A DNA stretch of 64,000 nucleotides from the NCBI RefSeq assembly GCF_933775445.1, contig NC_065876.1, forward strand, positions 5,022,001 to 5,086,000, in the 5' to 3' direction. The DNA comes from Argentina anserina (Eukaryota > Streptophyta > Magnoliopsida > Rosales > Rosaceae). Made by a program: the position numbers and the translations under genes. Every line of letters starts with the position of its first letter. The first letter of the stretch is position 1. The notes under the pieces are model-generated. The model saw nothing but the letters and a program-made list of their open reading frames with translations. It did not search any database and was not told the DNA's origin. This document shows positions 20,142-35,373 of this stretch, in pieces.

Positions 20142-22954
20142 CCTTTATTTAGAAATGCTTCATGAACCTGTCATTAAATGGACATACTAAGAAGGCTAAT
20201 AATTACTAGTCATATAGATTTGAAAGTTAAAACAGGAGACTACTCATTAAAAATGAAAGCCACAGTGAGCAGTTGTGACAGAAAATGAAACTTCTGAGAA
20301 ACTGTAAGCTCCCCCATAAACCAAAAGACCTGAACTTTCTCAATACATGAAGCAGAACACAGAAACCAGAGAAGCATTGAAGCAATGAACTGTGATTTCA
20401 ATGAGAATAAGCAAAAACAAAGAGAGATGAGAGACAAACATCCATTTTGGTGGCATGTGCAGCATACATTGGAAAGAGGAAAATAGCAAGAACTTTCTTT
20501 TTCCTGCTGGCATAGTTTGCTGTAAAAAAAAATGAGGAAAGTGGGGGTTACCTCAATTCAATGCAATAAGTTCTCCCACATGGTGTTCTTTCTTGAGTAC
20601 AGTGTGCTCATTCCAGCATTAATGGAGTCTGATTTTACTGGTAGGCAGAAGAAGAAGCAGAAGCAGAAAGCCTGAGCTGAGTGGCATAAGTCTTTAGCTC
20701 TCTTCTTTGGGTACAGCCAGTCTTGCCCACTTTGAGAACCAAATTGCTTCATTATCTCAAGAAAACATTGAAAAGTTACTTTATTTATATTTTACCTGTG
20801 CTCCCAGTAACTTCTACCTTTTAAACCAGGAGGTGATTAGTTGGAGAGTTGGTAATATGAAGCCATATGTCCTTGGGAGTTGGGACTAGTGATTGCAACT
20901 TACTATAATTTGCCAGGCTTCACACCTAAACAAAGAAATAGAAAAGCTTGACAGGCTGCAGCAGATGCATTCCTCCATACAAATCCACTGGGAAATCTAG
21001 CAACTTGCCTATACTATATTAACTTGGACCATGTTTTATCAGTTTCAGACTATAATCAAATATGAAGAAATTAAACAATACCAGACTTCATCCCAGTTAA
21101 TTGATTTTAAAGGAAGAGCTGTGAGCTTTTATGCCATCCCAGAATACCAAATGAATACAAACTGGTCACTCACTTCAAGTGAACAAGTGGTGTATATAAT
21201 CTTCAATGAAAATGCTAGATTTCCTCTCGCGCTTAGTTCTATGTCTTTATCCCTGCTGAGATTCAGTCGGTCCAATCTTGCTTTCTCCTCAATGGTGAAT
21301 GAAGTAAACAACCAAATCTTTCATTCCCTAATATAATGAAAAAGAGATAGAGAAAGAAAATAAGATTTCTACTTTGAGATAAATTCCAACTAGTAACTGA
21401 CAAATTGGCAAGGCAAGAGTAACTTACATTTTCACAGAGCAGATGTGAGAACTAATTATGAAGATATGATTCCAAAGTTGAAGCAAGTAAAAAAAAGGAA
21501 AAGGGCAAAGCCCCACTTCATTATGCAAGTAATTGGAGGGCTCCCAATGAGACAATAACGGATGGGAAAAAATAACCCTATCTATATCTTATGACCCTAC
21601 TTAGAAAGAGAACCATATCTATCTATACTGTAACATACATGAGTGATACATCATGTTCCACACTCCAATCATAGAAACCTTGTTTTCAGGTCACTGAGCT
21701 TCGTCATATTACTGAAGTAGCATCGAAAATATCATGTATGAGTGAAGATGAAGATAGGAAAGAACTTAAGAATATGGGGATGGAACTCAGTTGCAGAGTC
21801 ATTTTCATATTTCCCCATCTTTCTCCACCTTTCTTTCAATAGGGGACCAACTAATTTATTATCTCACCTTTAGCATGGGATTAGTGGCATATCTAAAAAG
21901 ATTTACCGAAAAAAAGGTTTAAAAAAAATATCACCATCGAACAAACTCTTGAGGAAGATATAATAACCATACAATGTGCTCTTTCTTTTATCATCATAAC
22001 TATATTTGCCCAAAGTTTTCATTACCTTTTAAGACATCTTGCTTGGCACTCATTGGCTCATTAGCACATAAAGACCTTTATTTGATTCCCTCTGAAAACT
22101 TTCATCGAATGAAATAGGCAGCTCCAATGAGTAAAACTTGAAGAACAAGACATGCAAATCTTAATCAGGAGATAATATTTCTAGATCCACCAAACTGCTA
22201 GCCGAGTCTGTCGATTACAAGTTGAACCAAGTAAATTCTCTCTTGTTATATTCTTAATGAGTCAATCTCATGCCATTAGTATCAATACAAACACTACACA
22301 ACAAATCTAAACATCTTTAGGAATCTATCAGATAAAAGAGATCTCATAACAGCAGAAACTAGAATAAAAAAAAAGTTGGTGCTACGAATTAAAGGGAAAG
22401 TCATACATATGAAAGAAGAAGAAGAGAGTAATCAACCAGTGTAGGGGCCAAAATAATGTTCTAGTGTCTAGTTCTAATCTACTGGGATGAGCCCTTGAAT
22501 GATTTGATTTAGATTCACAGTTATATTGTCTACCAGTGGATTCACAGCAGGTTAAGATATCCTCAGAGCCTATAATATTGGTGGATTCCCAGTACTCGAA
22601 AACCAATCACCATCGTATAAGGCTTTAACCTCCAACAGCTTATTGTTATATATAGTGATCAGCTAGCTTCTCAATATTGTCCATTCCGCTCGAAATCCAT
22701 GGTTGGCATTGGCAGTGCAACTGCTAAAATGTAACAGAGAGGTCGGTAGTGAGGCTTTGCTCTTGTTCCCTATGTCCTCTCAACCAAAGAGTAAAGCTGA
22801 GCAAAAACATGCAACAATATGAACTCAATCAACTTGGGCCCATTCATCTCTGGCGTAATAATTCAATTTCATCTTCATGAAAACCCTTCAAATTATATCT
22901 GACCTTTGTGTGCTTTAATAGCATCTGGAACCACATCTCCATACTTGCTTATTA
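20142..22954. other. Intergenic, about 2.8 kb, including the likely 5'UTR of the kinase gene
   Basis: No protein homology recognised. On the minus strand a possible 5'UTR exon ends at about 20552 with TTGAG|GTAACC, so the kinase may have a 5'UTR intron. From about 20900 to 22950 I see only AT-rich sequence without repeats I can name. Confidence 0.35.
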
Positions 22955-24665
22955 TTATCTCCCTGTCTCCTCAGTCATTATGAGCACATTGACAACATAA
23001 TTAGTATCTTCCTGTATCAAGCCATGATACAACAGAAGTTGCAGAACAGAACACCTAGGAACAACCCTCTTCTCAAAGCTAGACATTAAAAGATTTGGAT
23101 TTTTGCGAATATAGGAGGTATTGAAATTCACTTTATTCAGAAAGAAATGCATCATCTTCTGAATCTTCTTCGCTGAAGTAATCATACACTGGGGTTGCAA
23201 CCTGAATGCTGAATCAATCTCATCTTTTGACATACCACAACTCCTAAGAATTTCCCACTTGTGCCGCCAGAGTGTTGTACTCATTGCAGAACGCAGAGCC
23301 AGAAAAATTTCAGGCTATTGGGATTGAAACTGAAACTTATAACAAAATCAATAGCCTCACTAACTTGACATGTTTTTAGAAGAAATGCAGCTGGATAAAT
23401 GTTCAAAAAATTCACAATAAGTGATTCAGACACGCCATGGCCCCTCAACATATCTATATCCGGCTCAAGCACCTTGTCCAAAGAATTCTCAAGTATCCGG
23501 TAACATTTCTTTACAATTATCACAACATCCTCATCACTGCCGAGAAGTCGCCTGAGAATTTCAACACTCGGAATGATTTGATTTTCAAGGTTCCTAGAGA
23601 GAATATAAGGCTCACTAAACAAAATCCTTGCAATATCAAGTTCTGAAAATCCAACTGATTTCAAAAACTCCATCTTTAGCTTATATACATCATATGTATA
23701 CAATGCAGGTAGCTTCATAGTGAGAGTTGCAATCCTTTTCACTAAAACCATGGTTTCTAAAAAACTCAAAACACATAATTTGCATTACTCTCAAGCACAA
23801 GCGGCTCTTTAAGAACCACTTGGGCAAGCCTAGTGCCTGAAAACCCCAAGGACTTTAACAACTCCAAATTGGGCCCAAGTTTTCCATTTACATCAGCCAA
23901 AAGCAACAATGGGCGTTTGGTATAATGTTCTTGATGTTAAATAGCGACAAGTGTGGCCCATGGACCAACTGTACCGATATTGTCTCAACTTATCCACCTC
24001 ACATGTGTTGGGTTTTAATCACAAAAAGCCTCGGTACAATTGGTTATTATCCACCCACTTATAAACTTTATTTTCTTTGTCACTTCTTAGATGTTGAATC
24101 TCTCCTCTCCAACACGCCCTCTCATGTGCAACCTAATTTTTAGGTCTACACGTGACAGATTAACATCCCACATACTGGGACGAAATAAATCAAGGTCCAG
24201 TAACCAATGACACTTGGTGACCATCTAACCGGAAACTCTCCGATGACATGATAATGACACTCATCTCGGGCACATGACAAAGTGACACCAAACTCGGGCC
24301 CATGACAGATTGGAAGCGCGACTGGAGAGGGACCCGCTCTGATACCATGTTAAACAGCGACAAGCGTGGCCCGTGGACCAACTGTACCGATATTGTCTCA
24401 ACTTAGCCACCTCACATGTGTTGGGTTTTAATCACAAAAGGCTTCGGTACAATTGGTTATCATCCACCCACTTATAAGCTTTATTTTCTTTGTCACTTCT
24501 TAGATGTGGGATCTCTCATCTCCAACACTTCACATTGGTTTGATTCAATCCATGAGTTCTGAATAAGCTCAGAACCGAGTCAAGGCTGTGTTTGGATTCA
24601 ATCTGATGCTTCTGGGCAACTGAAATGGCGGATTCTAAGGACAGCCCACATGAATTCCAGAGGTA
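22955..24665 (-). pseudogene. mTERF-family pseudogene interrupted by a TRIM element
   Basis: Read on the minus strand: NSCGLSLESAISVAQK and SVLSLFRTHGLNQTNVK (24660-24528), then the TRIM insertion (23935-24527). After it comes NIIP, then a frame change, LLLLADVNGKLGPNLELLKS and VVLKEPLVLESN, then a stop (about 23768). Next come KMEFLKSVGFSELDIARILF and related mTERF repeats (23700-23330), a 1-bp loss after NSLKF (near 23320), and KWEILRSCGMSKDEIDSAF through the end (23284-22955). Repeated ~30-residue motifs with a P-x-x-L pattern are typical of plant mTERF proteins, which act in organelle gene expression. At least three lesions plus the insertion exclude function. Confidence 0.8.
23935..24527 (-). 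mobile_element. TRIM-type LTR retroelement, 593 bp
   Basis: Two 180-bp LTRs (23935-24114 and 24348-24527). In element orientation they begin TGTTGGAG and end TTTAACA (5'-TG...CA-3'). The primer-binding site TGGTATCAGAGC (complementary to initiator Met-tRNA) directly follows the 5' LTR (plus-strand 24336-24347). The internal part is about 230 bp with no ORF. Flanks CTTGA / CTTCA look like a 5-bp target duplication with one mismatch. It needs enzymes from other elements to move. It lies inside the mTERF pseudogene. Confidence 0.88.
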
Positions 24666-26640
24666 CGATACTGTGTATGATTTTGGGTTGGGGAATTGGA
24701 GGGTTTGGAGATGAGTTTGGGGGTTGAGGTTGAGAACATATAGACATGGGTGAATGGTAAAGCTCTCTACTTTAGCGTTGTGCCAAGTAAACGAAGCATT
24801 TTATTGAGAAGTAAAAAGGGCATTGAGAGTAGAGGGTTTACTTGGATTAAAATTTGAAATGCTATAAGAAGAAGAAGAAGAAGTGGTTGTTTTCCCTCTT
24901 TCTGAACTTGGGCTGTTTTCCCTCTCTCTGAACTTGGTCGAGTGGCTGTGACCGGGACTGAGGTACATTTTGACTGATCAGGACGACTGCAACGACGAGT
25001 CGTTCGTATTTACACATAGAAGCCTCAAAATTTGTATATAACTTTGGCCATTTCCCTCTCTCTGAACTTGGTCGAGTGGCTGTGACCGGGACTGAGGTAC
25101 ATTTTGACTGATCAGGACGACTGCAATGACGAGTCGTTCGTATTTACACATAGAAGCCTCAAATTTGTATATAACTTTGATTATACTCGTAGTTTAGAGT
25201 TTAGACTTTAGAGTGAGGGTGTTCGAGCAAATTCGACCACTGAGTAATAGTTACACTTTAATAGTGAAGCTCATAGTGATCTCAAGTTTTAATTTGTAAC
25301 AACTAATAATAACGCAAGTAGTCGACCAGACTTTTATCTTTTCACGTAGTTCGTCTTATAAATTAATGAAATCGTGTGTTAAAAATCACTAGTATATTTG
25401 CAATAACGAAGATTAAATCGCTGCTTGAAAGTGATATTGAGAGTTGAGTAGCCTAGTTAGCTATACAACATTCTCAATAGATATTGCACGTTCTTTCAAT
25501 TCCTTGTTGTCTCTTTTAGATGTTGATCTCGTAATGAATACAAATGTAAAATTTAGCAACATCTATGCATATTGTACTAGCTCCAACATATAAATACCAG
25601 CAACACATGTATAATTTATTCATTTTGGTTTCACAGATGTATTATTTATTTTTATCAAAGCACAGTCTTAAACTTCTATTCATACCTCATAAAATGATAC
25701 TTAGACCCCCTATTTTTCCTAAATAGTTTTGACTTAGTCAATGCATATGAAATTACAAAAAAATAATTATTAACTTATCTATTCTAAATTACAAATGTAG
25801 ATAATTATCATTTTACATTTATTACTAGAAAATCCCAAAACAAGATATCAAATTGCATAAAATGAGTTAATTGATTACCTTATTTTTTGATAAACATCAT
25901 AAGTCAAAAATTAAATATAGATGATTAACATCAAATTGATTGTAGATGATTTAATTTATAAACTATATAACTATATAAAATTTCTCATAAACTTTGATTT
26001 GAGCTAAAGAACAAAACTCATTCATTAAAGGTTAAAATATTTCATATACGTGTGTGTATATATATATATATCAATAAATGAAAAAAAATAGTTTACCAAT
26101 TTTATTATGAATTTAGAAAATAAGTGGAATAGTGAATTAATTCAAGAAGATAGTTTGTGTGATTATTATACATTTTTCGAGTTTTATATAATAAATGAAT
26201 TTAAAATATAGTATGAAAGAAATTAATTGATAGTAGAGATAATGAGTATTTTAGAAAAACTATAAAAATATAAATAACATTTTAAGTATATATAAAATTA
26301 AAATTAAAATCAACTATGTAAGGAAGTATAAACACATTTTTTGAAATATGAATAGAAATTACGAAAGAGAAAAATGGAAAGCATAGTCCTAATTTAGGTT
26401 TGGCCATCCATTAGATCCCCACGAGTCAACACTTAGTCTCCAAATCCAACGGCCCAAAACAACCCATCGGCACCTACATAAACGCCACACTCTTTCCCCT
26501 CACTGATAAAAACCCTAAACCCTGGAGCTTTTCCTCCTCTCTAAATTCACCGCCGATTCCAAAACCATTATAAAGAGGGTGAGAAACCTAGGGTTCCGTT
26601 CATAAAACCCTAACCTTTACCGCCGCCACCCCCAGTTTCC
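24666..26640. other. Intergenic between mTERF relic and NOP56
   Basis: Contains a GAA microsatellite (about 24868-24886), a 134-bp tandem duplication (24918-25185), and, from 25250 on, very AT-rich sequence with a TA run at 26060. No gene recognised. Confidence 0.45.
24918..25185. repeat. 134-bp tandem duplication
   Basis: Two nearly identical copies (start TTCCCTCTCTCTGAACTTGG at 24918 and 25052). They differ by a C/T in CTGCAA[C/T]GACGAG and by one A in the run CTCAAAA/CTCAAA. A shorter third start (TTCCCTCTTTCTGAAC) precedes at 24890. Confidence 0.85.
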
Positions 26641-26641
26641 G
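26440..26641 (+). promoter_or_regulatory. NOP56 promoter / 5'UTR with telo-boxes and site II
   Basis: GGCCCA (site II core) at 26451, AAACCCTAAA at 26510-26519, CCTAGGGTT at 26587-26595 and AAAACCCTAACC at 26604-26615. Telo-box plus site II is the pattern known from plant ribosomal-protein and ribosome-biogenesis promoters active in dividing cells. Confidence 0.65.
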
Positions 26642-29600
26642 ATGGCGGTTAATCTGCTGTATGAATCAGCTTCAGGCTACGCACTGTTCCAAGCTCACGG
26701 CCTCGACCAGATCGGCCAGAACACCGAGGCCGTTCGGAGCTCCGTTACCGACTTCAACCGGTTCAGCAAGGTGGTCCAGCTCGTCGCTTTCTCCCCATTT
26801 GAGCAGGCCCTCGATGCCCTCAACCAGATTAACTCAGTTTCCGAAGGTAAAACAGTAAAGAACAAAGCTTGGTTTGGGTTTTAACTCTATTGACTTTCTT
26901 CTTGTTCTCGGTGTGCTTGTATATATTGATTGGTTAATCTGATATATATGTAAAATGTTATCTGTCTGATGTTGTGGTTTGCCTATTTGGGATTCTATGA
27001 AGGTTTTGGTTTTAGTGTGCTGCATTTGATTATGTACTTTTTTATATATATTTCGAGTAGTGAGAGATAGTGGGTAGGTAGTAGTGTAGAACCAACCAAC
27101 TCAGATGACCTTATACTCGGGTCTTAGAGCGCTATATTGACGGAAAGGAAAAACCTACTACTTGTAATATTTAGAAGGCTAGAGCTTTGGGTCCTGATTA
27201 TAAGCTGTTACGAAGATTATCTGTGGAACATGCCCGAGCTACCTCATGGTGTAAATTCTGCTAGCGTCACGGTTACTATCTAAGTCACTGTTTGGTTCTC
27301 TCATTTTTTTTATCTTACTCTAAAACCTGTGATTTGGATTTAACGTAAAATGAGTTAATCTTGTAGATAATATATACTAAAACTGCTAGCTTGGTGTGCA
27401 TTTTGCAATGGTTAGTGCATTTAAGCTGGGTTTGTTGAGTGTCCAGCCGGAAACAGAGTTTGTACTTATCAATTGTGGTGGATTTGCAGGGATTATGACT
27501 GATGAGTTGAGGAACTTTTTGGAGCTTAATCTCCCAAAAGTAAAGGAAGGCAAGAAGCCAAAGTTCAGTTTGGGTGTATATGAACCCAAGCTTGGTTCTC
27601 ACATATTTGAAGTTACTAAAATCCCTTGCCAAAGTAATGAGTTTGTTCTTGAGTTACTTCGTGGAGTTCGGGCTCATTTTGATAGGTTTATCAAGGACCT
27701 TAAGGTATAAATATCTATTATTCTTTCAGTTGTGTTATTCAATTTTATATCTTTGAAGTTGAGACCTTTTTTTTCTTTCTTTTTTCATTCTTGAATGATC
27801 TTTTCTTCATTATCTGTTCTGCCTCAGCCCGGTGACTTGGAGAAAGCCCAGCTTGGTCTCAGCCACAGTTACAGCAGGTCTAAGGTCAAGTTTAATGTTA
27901 ACCGTGTTGACAATATGGTGATTCAAGCAATTTTTCTTCTAGATACCCTTGACAAGGATGTAAATTCTTTCTCAATGAGAGTCAGGTATGCCCTGTCATT
28001 CATGCTGAAATCTTCTAACTATTAACCCAATATTTATTTGTCTGGAAGAGCGTCTCAACTGCATTTGAGCTTCTTGTGCTAAAGCTAGAAACTGATGTTA
28101 CTTCTTATTGGTTTTCGTTTCTGTGCAGAGAATGGTACTCTTGGCATTTTCCTGAGTTGGTAAAGATTGTCAATGACAATTATCTCTATGCTAAACTAGC
28201 AAAAACTATAAGAGATAAGTCAACTTTGTGTGACGACCAACTTGAAGAATTAACTGAAATTGTTGGTGATGAAGAGAAGGCAAAAGAGATTATTGAAGCT
28301 GCCAAAGCATCCATGGGTAAAACTTAATAGTACACTACTTTTCAATTCATGTTGGCTATCAAATCTGTATCCTTAATTCATTATCATTGTTTCTGGGTTA
28401 ATTTTTCTACAGGTCAGGATTTGTCTGATGTTGATATTCTCAATGTTCAACAATTCGCTCAAAAAGTGATGGACCTATCTGAGTACAGGAAAAAACTTTA
28501 TGACTATCTGGTCAGCAAGATGAATGATATTGCACCCAATTTGGCCTCCTTAATCGGGGAAGTAGTTGGAGCTCGTTTAATTTCTCATGCGGGTAGTCTT
28601 ACAAACTTGGCTAAATGCCCTTCTTCTACCCTTCAGATCCTTGGTGCTGAGAAAGCCCTCTTCAGGTGCTTTCCTTTTTCCTTCCATCCATTTACTTTGT
28701 AGATACCACATGAAACTCAACTGAGTATGACAAAAGAAAATACCTTCTTGATTCATTATGAGTTTATAGGTTGATTCTTTTGTACTCACAGGGCCTTGAA
28801 AACCAAGGGAAACACACCCAAATATGGACTGATATTCCATTCATCTTTCATCGGACGCGCATCTGCCCGGAACAAGGGCCGAATGGCTCGTTATCTTGCA
28901 AACAAGTGTTCTATTGCTTCACGCATTGACTGCTTTGCAGGTATCTCTACTGTGTTCTATTCTACTGCTTTGCACTTGTAATTATCTGGGTTTACTAATT
29001 TTTTTCTTATGCATGGCATGCACATATAATTTGCAACTATTGTCGTGCAGATACTAGCACTACTGCTTTCGGGGAGAAACTTCGCGAACAAGTTGAGGAA
29101 CGTCTTGACTTTTATGACAAGGGTGTTGCACCTCGCAAAAATATTGATGTGATGAAATCTGCAATGGAGAGCACTCAAAGCAAAGGTGAGGAAGCAAGAC
29201 CAATTTGCTCCCAGTAATTTCTCTTTGACATGAATCCAAACATGCAATTTTATCAGTTTCTGAGATATTTTTAAAATCTGTCAATAACATGTGATGACCT
29301 AAAGACATAACAATTTGACTTAAGATAGCATTTTTGGTAGCGTCCCTTCTGTGTTGTAATTTTCCATGTTACTTCTCTTGCAACTTGTACAGATACAGAG
29401 ATGGAAACTGAAGAAGTGATTATTGAAGCTTCAGAAAAGAAAAGTAAGAAGAAATCAAAAAGTACAGCTACAGATAATGGTGATGCTATGACTGATGAAC
29501 CAGCTACAAATGGAGATGCAACAGAGGGTAAATCTGAAAAGAAGAAGAAGAAGAAGAAGGACAAGAGGAAATTGGATAATGAAGACGAAGAGATGGTAGA

Positions 29601-29745
29601 TGCAAACAATGCACATGCTGAGGAAGATGGATCAAGCAAGAAGAAGAAGAAGAAGAGTAAACATGGAGAGGCTGATGGAGCCGAGTTGGCAAGTGATGTT
29701 AAGAAGAAGAAAAAGAAGAAATCTAAGAGTGAAGACTCTGATTAG
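26642..29745 (+). CDS. NOP56: Nucleolar protein NOP56, box C/D snoRNP core, 8 exons
   Basis: Exons: 26642-26846, 27490-27704, 27828-27985, 28129-28316, 28413-28665, 28792-28940, 29051-29185, 29393-29745; phases agree, 551 residues. Order: NOP5NT domain ([20 protein letters not shown]...), coiled-coil/NOSIC region ([40 protein letters not shown]), the Nop domain with the RNA-binding [20 protein letters not shown] and [12 protein letters not shown], and a Lys/Glu tail with KKKKKK runs typical of the nucleolar family. NOP56 assembles with fibrillarin, NOP58 and 15.5K to guide rRNA 2'-O-methylation. Length is as expected. No defect seen. Confidence 0.95.
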
Positions 29746-30391
29746 ATCTGTTGTCGGGAGCTCAAGTCTTGTGGATATTAACCTGGCGTATTCCTCTATC
29801 CGGTTTTTATTTCAACTGTTTTGTAGTTGTAGAGACGGCTTTGTTATGTTATCAATCTAGCAATGTCAGAATGTCTCAAGTCGCCTGCTCTTTATGTTAG
29901 TTATGAAATTGTGATGAACACCATCAGTATCTTGTGGATTTTGCTTATGGTTATAATATTAGGATCGTATTTATAATGTTTTATAGACAATCGACACAAC
30001 ACATTGTCTTTGTTTAAAGTATGAAGTTGATGCTGTTCTTCCACTCCTTTGGTTTGGGTTAGATTTACCCTTTTTCCTTTTGACATTCTGTTCTTTTTTA
30101 ATTGGATTGGCATGATTTACAAGGTGAATTTACCGCATCTGGTAAGAAAATAAACCACAATCTGACTCCCCTGTTGTCCTTTTGACCCCTCTAGGCCTCT
30201 ATAAAATCCATTCATACCTGTAGGGGTAAAGAAGGGAATTCATAAAACCGATCTGGTTTGGTGAAAACGGCTGCCTGCAGCAGTGCAGTTGAGTTTGAAG
30301 CATTGAAAGGTCCGGAGTCTAAACTAAGCCTCTATCTCTCACCTTAAAAACAAACTCCCAATCTCTTGTCGATCTCAGAGCCAAAACCGTG
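29746..30391. other. Intergenic, NOP56 3'UTR and adenylate kinase promoter
   Basis: No additional gene recognised. The last ~100 bp before the adenylate kinase ATG are pyrimidine-rich, probably 5'UTR. Confidence 0.4.
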
Positions 30392-32843
<2,452 letters not shown>

Positions 32844-33250
32844 AACATGGTCGTCCTGCCATATTGGATGATTTATTTAAAAAGCTTTTGGTCACCTGTA
32901 TTTTGATATACAATTGAGTCAGCTGATTTAATACTCATGTGCTGAATTTCAAACTGAAAGCACCGGCTGCTGTCAACTCTTAAGAGTTTAATTAGAGAAT
33001 CCTGTCAAATAATATTTTATTGAACCTTTGATCCTCGAAATTGAAAATTTAGTGCTGGTTGAGTTCTGATAATGATCTTATGATTTACTTTGATGCCATG
33101 TATTGAAAGTGAATGCCGTTTAAAATCCACAGATGTAAAGTTTGAAAACTTCTCCTTGTTAATCATAAAGATGCATGTTAATTCACCAAAGGTCTCCTAC
33201 TAGTTTGAAACCTTCTCCTTTTTATCATAAAGATACATCTTAACATAAGT
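32844..33250. other. 3' flank of adenylate kinase
   Basis: No gene seen. A local direct repeat, CCTTCTCCTTnTTnATCATAAAGATnCAT, occurs at about 33150-33178 and 33210-33238. Confidence 0.35.
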
Positions 33251-33560
33251 TCAACAAAATATCTTGCTAAATGGTACAACTACAAGCTAAAATGAATGCA
33301 AGTGGACAAACCATACATGTAAGAACTGAGAAGCGCTATAGAGCTATATATATATATATATACTTGTAGGGCGTACCGCGTACCCATTAAACTTCGAACA
33401 TGCATGCACTTGAGCATGGCCTTTACTCGAGTATCTAGTCCTCAGAAGGCTCATCATTGTAATACACTACCATAATCTCTCAAGGAAATCAAGCTCCCTG
33501 TGTAACTCATGATGTTTGTAAACCTCTCGGTGCCAGTTGGGCATATTGCAGTATTAATGG
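33250..33560. repeat. Duplicated block A (partner at 38560-38865)
   Basis: Direct-orientation copy of 38560-38865. Shared landmarks: GTGGACAA, GAGAAGCGCT, TTGTAGGGCGTACC, AACATGCATGCACTTGAGCA, GGAAATCAAGCTCCCTGTGT. It includes a (TA)n tract at 33345-33361 absent from the partner. In block A it is the 3' flank of the F-box pseudogene. Confidence 0.8.
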
Positions 33561-33586
33561 AAGCAAATCTAAGATCCACAGAGAGT

Positions 33587-34907
33587 CTAATACAACCATC
33601 CACAAATAGCATACTTCAGCCCAAACTCAGGTTGCATGTCGACATTTATGTTGTACTCCTTTGCCCACTCTTTCTTTGCATAAACTTTCATCATCCATAT
33701 CTCAACCTTCATACCACCACCTTCCGGCGATGGAAATGTCTCCACAATGGCTATGGATCCTCTTAGAGTAAGCAAGTGTAAATTGGAGTCCTTGTTCGAG
33801 CTTTGGAATGTGGGGGGAGTTGGAGTCCAATGAAACATTTCCTTTTTAAAGTTGAAGGAAATTATATGGCTTTTCGTTACACCACTGCCTCTTGGGCTTC
33901 TTCTCAGCAGCCAATGCATATCTCCGTACGCACAAAGATTGTGAAAAATACACAATCCCTCGGGAGGAACAGAATGTATTTCTCTCCCTGAGTTCGTGCC
34001 CAATATGAGAATATGCTACTACTTGCCGTGGGTAGTACAATAGTCATCTTCACTAAAAATCGTGGAAACTCGAACAATTTTGTAGGTGTTAGTTATATGA
34101 TCATATCCCATACCATACCAACTAATGTATACCTTAAATCTTGGACCATATTTTGTAAGTTGTTCGATGTTATCGGTTGGGAGACATAAAACTTGTCGAA
34201 AAAGAGGATTGACCAACAAACAATGTCCACACTCGCACTGATTTTTAGACTGAAGCAAAATTTTTAGTGTTATCTTAACTAAAATGCCAAATATTAGTCC
34301 AAATATGAACACATATGCGCTCACATAAATTTAAAATCATACTACATGTCAATATGCCTCTGGAGAAATACTTTTTTAGGTCCGCCACTGCACACTCGGA
34401 GCTAGACATGCAAAACAAGTTGTAGAAAACAAAATCTATATGGTAACCACAGTAACTACTACTTGTAGTCGAATAAGTAAATGTGAGCCCGCCTTTTGTC
34501 AAGGCGGTGCCGCCATCATATCTCAGTGATTGTAGAGTCGCATGAGTGACATGCCTCCCTTCTCCCGCAGGAAGAGTAGTTTGGACAAAGCACATAAGTT
34601 GAGGTACTCGATGAACAACATGGCTTTTGTCGACATCAATAAGTGCAAGTGTGTGTTAACTAACAAAAGCGAGGTTGTCAACTGTGTTTAACAAGGTCTT
34701 GGACACACATCGGATGCGACGCAGTGATTCTACCGGCAATCTCAAAAGGATGTTCACCAACATATCCATGGGTAGATCCATCAACTGCCTCTTCAATCTC
34801 TTGCACATTACCGTCTCCAAATTCATTTCTAAAGGAGAAAAAAAAACGTTTTTTTTTTCTGCTACTGCATGCTCATGATCCTTTTTTATGATAAGTGCCG
34901 TCTCCAT
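33587..34907 (-). pseudogene. F-box protein pseudogene (F-box plus associated domain)
   Basis: ATG at 34907. The F-box is MDLPMDMLVNILLRLPVESL with RRIRCVSKTLLNTVDN (about 34790-34690). The first frame meets TAA at 34656-34658 (AFVS*), and the same frame reads on as HTLALIDVDKSHVVHRVPQL through 34275. Homology then continues in other frames: CGHCLLVNPLFRQVLCLPT (about 34230) and YDHITNTYKIVRVSTIFSE (about 34100), then a last piece with GDMHWLLR, IISFNFKKEMFHW and SIAIVETFPSPEGGGMKVEI (33900-33700), ending at 33587. The premature stop and at least two frameshifts make it a pseudogene. A homopolymer tract (TTTTTTTT) lies in the N-terminal codons. Confidence 0.8.
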
Positions 34908-35373
34908 TTCGCATTTGAATTGGGAAATCCAAATTACGGTATTAAGATAATTTTATACCGTGAAACTGCAATTTGTTTCCAACCCAGTAACAACACAGTC
35001 CCTCTCAGCTTTTACACGTTTTCTATCATTTTCTTTCTTTTCCCTCCGGCCAGCCTTCACCCCACCTCGGACGCTGATCCCCCTGAGCGTAGACGGCCGC
35101 GGTGACCGCCGCACCACACCTAGAAGAAATGCATGCCTTCAGCCGCAGCAGAGGAAGGCTGGAAACTTGTGAAACACTCGAAGGAAGAAATACCTTCAGT
35201 CGGAAATGTCAGGCATATGCATTTATTGTGAAAACATTACCACCCAGGCTGCCATTGATGCATGCAAAACAGTTGCTCTGTCAAAAGAAATTGAAATAGA
35301 ACGTTCAGTACGTACAGTATCTTTCTTTTAACAAGCGCATTCTTCAACCTGAAAAAAGAAACCATCAACTACT
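34908..35373. other. Upstream flank of the F-box pseudogene
   Basis: 34875-34990 resembles 38865-38990 (shared ACGGTATTAA, GTGAAACTG and TTTGTT.CCAAC), the promoter part of the duplicated F-box locus. The rest has no recognised gene. Confidence 0.5.

Noticed and set aside
22382..22606. 74-codon minus ORF
   Set aside because: No homology, no splice partners; probably chance.
26847..29392. Possible box C/D snoRNA genes in NOP56 introns
   Set aside because: I looked for RTGATGA ... CTGA box pairs with terminal stems and saw none that were convincing.
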